Shown here: piece after piece, positions 16,128 to 25,100 of the stretch
Numbering within the stretch: position 1 is the first letter of the stretch
Layout: each line of letters starts with the position of its first letter
NCBI GenBank assembly: GCA_007693605.1
Contig: REDG01000059.1
Location: forward strand, 1-33,079
Reading direction: 5' to 3'
Origin: Bradymonadales bacterium
Lineage (GTDB): Bacteria > Bdellovibrionota > UBA2394
Length of the DNA stretch: 33,079 nucleotides
Position numbers and translations under genes: made by a program
The notes under the pieces: generated by a model
Seen by the model: the letters and a program-made list of their open reading frames with translations, nothing else
Told to the model about the DNA's origin: nothing
The model's database searches: none

Positions 16128-19100
16128 ATGAAACGACATTTGTTCACAGTAAATCGAGTTTTGGCCCCGCTCTATGCGGGGCTTAGCCTTGTGTTGTTGG
16201 CCTGTTCATCTGAGCCGCCGGAGCCTACTGCAGAGAAGGCAGAGCCGGTGCTGCAAAAAGAGGAAGAAGATCAGCTCCCTGAAGGCAGCGAAGAGGCTTT
16301 TGATGATTCAGCCTGGGAGGCTGAATTTCAAGCCTATCTGGAGGAGCTTGTTCGCGCGTACAGAGAGAACGATCCAAGATTTGCCGACCCGACTTCGCCT
16401 CATCTATTTGGCATCTGGCGCATGCCCGACCGACTTGCACAGAGCGCAGAGCCTTCTTTGCCAGCCAGAAGTTCGTTTCTTGAACCCAAGAAATTAGACC
16501 GCCATGTCTCGCTGGATCTTCTCTCGGAAGAGACCGAGAAGCTCTACGAGCGCTACCGCCTATTCTATACTCGCTTGAGGCTCGAAGTTCCTTCAGAAGA
16601 TCAAGAACTGATCGAACAAAGAGCCGAGGAAGTCTTCTCCATTCGGAGCAGTCTGATGGAAGTTCCGAAGAATGATGACGGAGATGACCTCTATAGGGTC
16701 GAAGATCTCATTTCCGTTCTTCCCCTGCAGATCGCCGTCATCTTGTCTCACTATGAATCTTGGCATCGCTTTCTAGGGGAGAACACAGACACCCAGTTTT
16801 CAGAGGTCTCTGAAGCTCCCGTCGATGAGGGGTTGCTTCGCTTTGTGAGGGTATCAGGTGTGTCAGACAAGCTTCTGGCGGAGGAACCCCCGACCTACGA
16901 AACCGAAGAAGTGGAAATCGAAAATCTTCGAGATCTGCTTTTCGCGCTGGCTTTCGCTCGACAGGATCTTATTGCCAGCATTTATAATTTGCATTTTTCT
17001 TTCTTTGATCAGCTGAGCCTTTTGATGAGTGCTGAACAGACAAAGGCTTGGTTGGGGGCTCGATCGAAGCCTGTTTCGTTCTCTGAAATGAGAAGCTTTA
17101 GTGCAGCCATGGCCTCTCTGAACCCTCTCTATGTACCCGAAGATGAAACTGAGATTTCGGATTCGCAGAAAGCTCTCTTGTTCCATGACTTTCAGGAGAG
17201 ATTGAGAGGCCGAGAGCTTGCTGAGATCTCTTTGCAAGACCTCATTGTCGAACTCGAAGGCATTGAGCTCGATCCCAAGATTCGAGCGCGTCCGTATCGA
17301 GTAGCGTTTCAGTTTTTTCATTCCCTTCTGAGGAGTCGCGACACCGATCAAAGCCGTCTTTTTTACGGAAGAAGCCCCATGGAGTTGCTGGAGTTTCGAG
17401 CACAGAAAGCTCACCTTCTTGAGAGTTCGAGCGCCGTCTTTCAACCAGAAGACTACTTGGATCATATTTTCAATGACGGCCGTTTTCTTGAGAGACGACG
17501 GCAAGATTCGAGAACTCAAGTGGAATTCGACTTCGAATATCGGGACTGGGGTCATGACGATCTTGGCAATCCCGTCTCTTTTCGGCTTGAGGGCCTTTCG
17601 ATCAACAGATTTTGGAATCCCAGAATGCTCCGTCAAGAGCAGTATCAAGTTTTGGTCGCCAGAGATTTGCAACCCGAAGGGGAGCCGAAAAAGAGAGCCT
17701 TCTCTTTTCAGATGGCCGAGCTTTTGGATTATTCCTTTGAAGATCTTTTAAGGCTGCACTTTATTCGTTCGAAAATCCCCGACTTTGCTTTGTTCGAATC
17801 GAACTGCTTTGAGTTTGTTTGCGAAGAATACGAGTTTATAGACCTTTGGCCGAGCGCCAGGCTTCAAGAGATCGCCAATCAACTACTGGAGTTTGAGAGA
17901 GAGTTTGGCTCTCAATTTGAAGAACCTCTTCAGATTCATTGGCAGAGCCTTGAAGAGTTTAAGAGCTGGAGGTCTAGGCTATTGGGTATGCAATGGAGGG
18001 TGCGTCAGTATGCATCGAATCTTCCCTTCGAAGCACTGGGGCTTGGAAGAGAGGATATAGACGAAAGGCTTTTCTTCCACTTTCGACAAAGTCTTCGATT
18101 GTATGAATATGTAGAGAGACGACATCTCAATGACCCTCGCTTTGAGGGCTTTCCCACCCGACCCTATAGCTTTCGTTCGGTTTCTGAGCTTCATCAAGAT
18201 CTTCAGGCTCTCGTCAACCGATTGCGGGTGGAACATGAAAGGGCTCGTCAAGATCTTGCTGAGGCCTTTGAACGGCGGCTGGCTCCCTACTTTAAAGAAG
18301 AGAAGGCCTTTACCCTCTCAAGTTATCAAGAGGATTTACCCAAGAGGCTTCGAGAGCTTCGACAAGAACGGCTAAAGCTTCAAGATGAACTGCAGAAGGA
18401 GAATCTTGGATCCGCCAAGCGAGAAGCTTTAGAGGCGAGAATTGAAGCCCTGTCAGACGAGAGCCGTATGCTGCTCAACTATAACGAGGTTCTCTCGATC
18501 TATGTGAATGAGTTTAACCGAATCGAAGAGAGCACGAGTACAGCCCTCTCAGTCTGGCCAAGAGGGCTGGATTTGGTTTCGATTCGAGCCCTTGAGTTTA
18601 TCGTCAACAATTTCAGTCCGCAAGAGAATCTCTTCAACGCTATTCCATTCCAGCCTGCTCGCAACTTGATCAATTGGATTCAAGGCTTTCAATTTTCTGA
18701 TCCTACGGACCATCTATTGTGGCTGTATGAGCTAGAGTTTGTGGCTCAAGAACTGAAAATCGAGAAGTTGTTCTTTGAAAAACTAAGCAATCAAAGTTTC
18801 GAGAGTTTCTCAGAGGCCCCAGGAGAGTGGACTGGACGGACAGGTCTGTTTTTGACCCATCCAGATTCGAAGCGCGTGAGAGCCAAGATGCTTCAAAAGC
18901 TAAGAGAGCATTCCATTTTGGCAACCTTTTTTCATGGCGGAGAGCATGACGATCTGAATTTCTACTTTCGAGTTCCGACCAGTATCGATTGGCTTCGACA
19001 GAAAGAAGAGGAAGTAAAGGCTCTGTTTCTTTCTCAAGGCGCCAAACTAGACGACGACCACTGGAAGCTTCTATTGAGCGAGGCGGCTGAATTCGTCATT

Positions 19101-22100
19101 CGAGGTCAAAAAGAAGATCCAGAGGCCTGGCAAGCTCGTCGACAACAAGCCTTACGAGATCTGATTGAGCGAGACCTGTTTCGCTTGAGTCAATTGATTC
19201 AACCCAATTCGGTGCTCAGAACTTCTTTTCTAGCGCCCTGGTCTCAACAGGATCGCCGAACTTCTTGGGCCTCCACTTTGGCAAAGCTTCATCTAGAAGA
19301 AGAGGTGGACTATCGTGAGATTCTGGGGCTACTCACCGAGCTGTTTTGGGTTCGAATTGAGCAGACCCATGGGGGGATTTTGCGTCTCAGTCAAGACCAC
19401 GGCGAGCGAGTGGAAGAGATTCGCGAGCGATTGAGGGTTTTGAAAGACCAGCTTGAGTCTCGCGATAAGATTCCAGACTTCTTTCAAGACTTCTGGTTGA
19501 TTTTTCAGGATCTGTTGGATGGAGACCTTCGTGCTCTGGCGGTGCAGGCTGCAAGCCTTCCATTAGTTGAAAGGAGGTCGGCAGATGAAGCCTTTCTGTT
19601 TATTCGAGACCCTCTCTCATTTGGTCGATTCTCCAGTTTTGACTTTGAAACAAGTCTTATCTTTGAAGCGGAAGAGCAAGAAAGCCCACTTTTGCCCTGG
19701 GTCTATTTGCGGAACTCTTCGGTTCAACAGCTTTGGAGCGAGGCGCAAGAGATTCCCGAGCGCGATCAATTCCAATGGTTTTGGCGCCAGATGGTCGAAC
19801 GCGATCTCTCTTTCTTTGTCACTCCCACTCAAACTCGTGAGATTTTCCAGCAGAGAAGAAGGAATGCGGCATACTTTACTTTGGCGGACATTCCAGCCAT
19901 CTCTGCTCGAGAGATTGCGCCTGATGATCCTCATGCCAGAGCTCATGAGTCGTCGAAAGAATTGAGGCAGTTTGAACAGGCGGCGATTGGGCGAGCCCTT
20001 CACGAAGCCTCCTATACATTTTCAAGCGCCTTTGTGGCCGACACCCTGTCTTATGATCAGCTTTGGAGTTTGATCTTCATGCAGGCAATGAACAATCCAG
20101 AGGCGAATCGACTTCGAAGATTGATTCTGGAGGTTTCTCCCCGTTCTTCAAGACATCAATTGAAGGGAGACAACGCAAATGCCGAAGCGAAACGATTCAT
20201 GGAGCTTGTGGGCTTAGTCGACCCCGGCAGTGTGGAAGAGAAGCGCTTGATCGAGACCCTGAATCGGGAGGTCTACAACAGCTTACGCAAAAGCTATACC
20301 ACCTTGGTTCATTCTTGGTTTTCAAAGGCAGAGCGACTCTATCGCTCGGTCGATCGGCCCCAGTCCGGAGAGTTAAGCCATGGGGGCATTCGCCAGTTGA
20401 TTGAGTTGGCACTCGAAGACCCTGATTTTCGAAACATTCTCATTCCTCCGCCTAAAGAGACAAAGAATCCAATGGAGCAAGAGAGTCTGTTAAGTCAGTA
20501 CTCCGTCGATCAAGATACGGCTGAACACATTTTATATCATGCTCGGCTTCGGGCGCCGGCGAGTGGATTTTTTGCCTCTCGACGACTTCGAGCTCAGTTA
20601 AGGGACCTCCGAGAGTTTATGGTTCTTTCGAAGCTTTTGATGCGTTCAGAGACTGGAGGGGAAACCTCCTTTACGCATTTGCTTTCACTCTTCTTGGCTC
20701 CGAATTTAATCAAAGACCTTGCTTTGGGCTCTTCAGATCAGCTCATTCCTGAGGAAATTCTCGATGACTACAAAGAAAGAGCGATCAAGGCTCGAACTTC
20801 AGCGCTTGCCAGGCTGTTAGATTTTACTTCAGAAGAAGAACAGCTTTTGTTTCAAGAGCTTAAGCTTCTTCCTCGGCCAGAGTTTGAAAGAATCTGGACA
20901 CTTGTGGGAGAGACGATTGAGGAGTTCTTCAATCGGGTTCAGCGGATTGAAACGCGCAGTTTTGTTTATGTCAGGGAGAGAGCTCCTAAGAGGGACGAGC
21001 AGCTGACTGCCTTGATTCGTCCGAGGCCAGAAGCCCTTTCAAGCTTGTGGAGTTTGGTCGAAAAGCTTAAGGCAAAAGAGGCAGTCGTTCGAAGGAAGAA
21101 CGAGGACATGGGGCGGCTTAGACCATCGGAGGAGGGCAGCCTTTATGAGATCGATCGGGCTCATAGAAATTATTATCAGACGAGGGCCTTTCCAAGTTTC
21201 GATCTGGCCCAAGAGGCCTTCTCTTTGCTGTTGTCTGATCAGATCTATCAGGGAATGGATTTAGAGCGAGCGATTCGCGCAAGACTGAAGGGCTTTTACT
21301 CCTATTTTGAAGCAGCGAATGCGGAGTTTCGATCGAAGCTCCCCGATCTAGATCATTTGGCAAAGATTCTGACCGAAGCTCATCAGTCGGGTCGACTTTC
21401 TTTTGATGAGCTTCGGCATCAACTTCAATTCATCCTGATTCTACAGTTTGACCGAAGTCGGCGCGTCTTCCTGTCCGAAGCCGATCAAGACTTGTTCGAG
21501 AGAGTCCTGTTAGACGAACGACTTCGTGCGCAAGAACGATTGGGGATTGATTTTTATTTGGAGGGCTATCTGTGGTTTGAATTCGGTACATTGGCCGAGG
21601 GAGAGACAAGAAGAGATCTCGTTCGAGAAGATAGACGAGAAGCCTTTCTTCAAAGAATGGACGAGTGGACGCTCTTAGAAATTTCCGACCAAGTGAAAAA
21701 GATTCGAGAGAGAGTTCCCTCAGATGTTTTTGAAAGTCTTCAGATGGATGAGTGGATTGCTGCGATGGAGTCATCTTTCATTTTTGGTTCAGACTTTTGG
21801 AAAATCGAAAGCACAGTATCGGATGGCAGAGAGATGAAGCGGGTGGTTAACTCGCTGACGGCTACGGCAGGAGAGGCGACAGATATCGTAGACCCCGGAA
21901 TTCCCTTGCGAGCACCCATGGCTCGAATCGATAGTTTGCAGATTCAGTTTTGGACTCAGTGGATGAAAGAGCGGCTTTCAGGCTTGCGCGAACCCTGGTT
22001 TCGGGGCCTTGCGGGCTTAGATCTCTACCCCGGCATGAAAGAGGGGATCAACAAAGCGCATGCGAATCTGTGGCATAACCTTCAGGAAAACGGAAGAAAG

Positions 22101-25100
22101 TTTGAAACAGGAGGTCTCGATCGCTTAGGGCATGAAGAGTTTCTAAGGGAAGTCTTTGGGCCCCGCTTTCGCTACTTCGCTGAGAGTCCGGGCTTGGTGG
22201 GAAGGGTGATGGATCACGCCAAGTCCATTTCTCGAAACCTAGAACCCCATTGGAGGAGCTTTCAGAGCTTAGATCACCGAGAAACATTCGAAGCCCTGGG
22301 TTGGGGCGAGAATTGGGCGGACGAATTTTTGCATTCGATGCTCAGACAGGACGAGGAACGAAGGGCGGCACGAAAGCGAAGGGCTGAACAGCGCGCTGCT
22401 GAAAAGTCTTCAGAAGAAAACTCTCGTGCAAGAAGACTTGATTTGCCCCAAGACCTTCATGCCATGGCAGAAGAACTTTCCGCAGGTCGTCGAGGAGAGG
22501 ATAAGGCAGAGCCATCAGAGAGCAGTCAAGGGGAGGGGCCCGAAGACGACTTGGTTTCATTTCTTTTGAATCCTGGCCAGATGGACTCGATCTTTTTTCG
22601 AATCAATATGCTTCGAGAGTTGCTGCGTTTGAGGTTTCTGGATAAGTCTGAGCGCACTTGGAATATTGGTCACTCTTGGCCCGAGGCTTCAGTTGAAGAG
22701 CTGGGCGGAGAGCCTGCAAAAGAATTTCTTTTTCAGTTTGTCGATTGGTTGAGATGGGATCTTGAGTACTTTGGGGATGATTCCGTGCTGGCTTTAGATT
22801 GGTCAAAGTTTTCGGCAGATTCGCTCGAAGCCTTGGTCCACCTCTGGCTCGAAAGGGATATTTGGACTCATCGTGAGAACTCTCGTTTCTTTACCGACCC
22901 CTGGCTGAGATTTTTACCTGAGAAGCTATATTATGAACTCCTGCCAAAACTGATCGAAAGCCTTTACGAGGCCGATCTGATTGATTCATTTGAGAGCGCA
23001 TACTATCAAATCGAGAACACCTGTTTGGATCAGGAGCTCTTTGAGGGAAGTCAGGGCTTTGCTCGGAAACTGGGCTTTAGCTTAAAGCAGAAGTCGAGTG
23101 AGGGTTTGGATCACAGCCCTATGGGAGTTAGAGAGGTGATCGCGGCTGATGCCGCTGGCTGCGATCAGCGATGGGATCTTTACACTCTTGTACATGAGCT
23201 TCTGTGGATTCATGAGGTTTATCGACAGGCAGAGCAGGCTTCGAAAGATCCGCAGCTGCTGAACTGGTTTTCTCATTTTCGAGAGCTGATTCGACAAACG
23301 CGCGCCCTTTTGGGAGCAAACGAGGCCGTTCACTATCTTTCAGGCCAAGAGGGGGGTCTAGACAGTCAGATGCTTTCTCTGGTGTTGAACTTTCATCGCT
23401 TGCAAGAGTTTTCTAGACATTACGAACTAAATCTCGACCACCTCAATGTGGGAATGACTCGTCTGGCGGAGTTTCAGTTTGGAATTCTCTTGGGGGATTA
23501 TTCAGAATTGTTTGAGCAGTTGGAGCGCCAAGAGCGACCCCTTTGGCAAAAGGCTGTGGGCGTCCTCGGAGAGGGAGCCATGGGAGCCGCTGAGTTTATC
23601 TACGAATCGGCCTCCTTCGTTTTGGTCGGGCTTCCCTACTTTATTGGAGAAACGGCCGCTGTCATTTTTACACAAGCCTTTCTGAGCGAAGAACAACTTC
23701 TGTCTTTGATGGGAAGCTTTGGGGCTTGGGAAGAGGGAGCGGAAGGGCTCTATTCTAAACAGCTGCCTTGGTATGACCCGCGCCGATATAGTCTTTGGCG
23801 GATGGAGAATGTCCAAGACTTTGGCCGCTTCTCTGGCTTGCTTGCTGCCAATGTGACGATGACTCGCTTTTTTACCGCGGGTCTGACGACCAGAATTGGG
23901 GGCTTACCGAAGGAGGCCGCTACCACTGGAACTCAAGCGCTTGTGGTCTCAAGCTCTCGACGGACCTTTCAGAGTCCGGCTTTGCCGGCTGCAGAAGCTC
24001 GTTCTGGAGGACGACTAAGCCAGCTTCAGCAACGACTGGGCAGCACGAGGGTTGGGCAGGCGACTGGTCGATCGTGGTCTCGATTTGAGTCGGTCATGAC
24101 CCGACCCTTTTATATGTTTCATCGACCTCCGAATGTCGCGGGTATGGGGAGCATATCAGCCATTCGAGATTTGAGTATGGCGGGGCTTCCCCTGAGCTCG
24201 GGCCGAATTCTTTTGGGGATGCGGGCCGCCTCAGCCGGACAGATGGGAGCCATGGTCGCCGTGCATTCTACCGCCCTGGTGACCTTGATGGGTTTACCGG
24301 CCTTCTTTCACGGAGAGGGCGGAGCCTATTTGAGGGCTTTTCCCGAGCATCTCGGAACGACGATGGCCCTGATCACGACCCTAATGCTTTCTCATCGCCA
24401 GCTTCACAGTCTCAGTCGACGGCATCCGGCTTTTGCTTATGCGAATTTCGGAATGAGTCGAGGCTTGCTCGCCTATATCATGAAAGAGGCCATGGTCAGT
24501 GGAGGAGAGGTCATGAACCATTGGTGGAAGACCGAGAATTGGGCTTATGATTTTGTGGAGAATCTTATCTATCCTCTTTTGGGTCAGCTGATTGAGATCG
24601 AGCTAGAAGCCTTTGAACGGAATGAGGGCTGGCTTTATGAGGGCATTGAGTTTGAAAAGCTTTCAGAATCGGATTGGGAGCGAGAGGATATTCAAAAGGC
24701 TTGGGATCAGTACCAGGAGCATCGATTTAAGCGACAAGAGTTTTTCAGTCATTTGGCCCTGATCTCTTGGTTGATGGCGGCCCCTCGAATTGGAGACTTG
24801 TCAGAGCGAATGCGAAGGTCTGAATCGCAGCGATCGGTGAATATTGTTCAGAGTCTGTTTCCTCGAACGACTCAGCCCACCAGAGATCAAGTGGTGGCCG
24901 CGGCGCGCAATTTTACTCTACAAGAGGCTCGCATCCATCTTGCGAGAGATAAGAATCTGACGCCTAAAGAAGTGATGCCAGAGGCGGTCTCAAGGTCGAC
25001 TGAATTGCACCTGAAGCTGTTTGGCGAAGGGGCGCTCTTAAAGGCCATGAATCAAATTGCGATTTCCGGCTATGGACGAAGGCTTTCGGCTCGCGAGCGA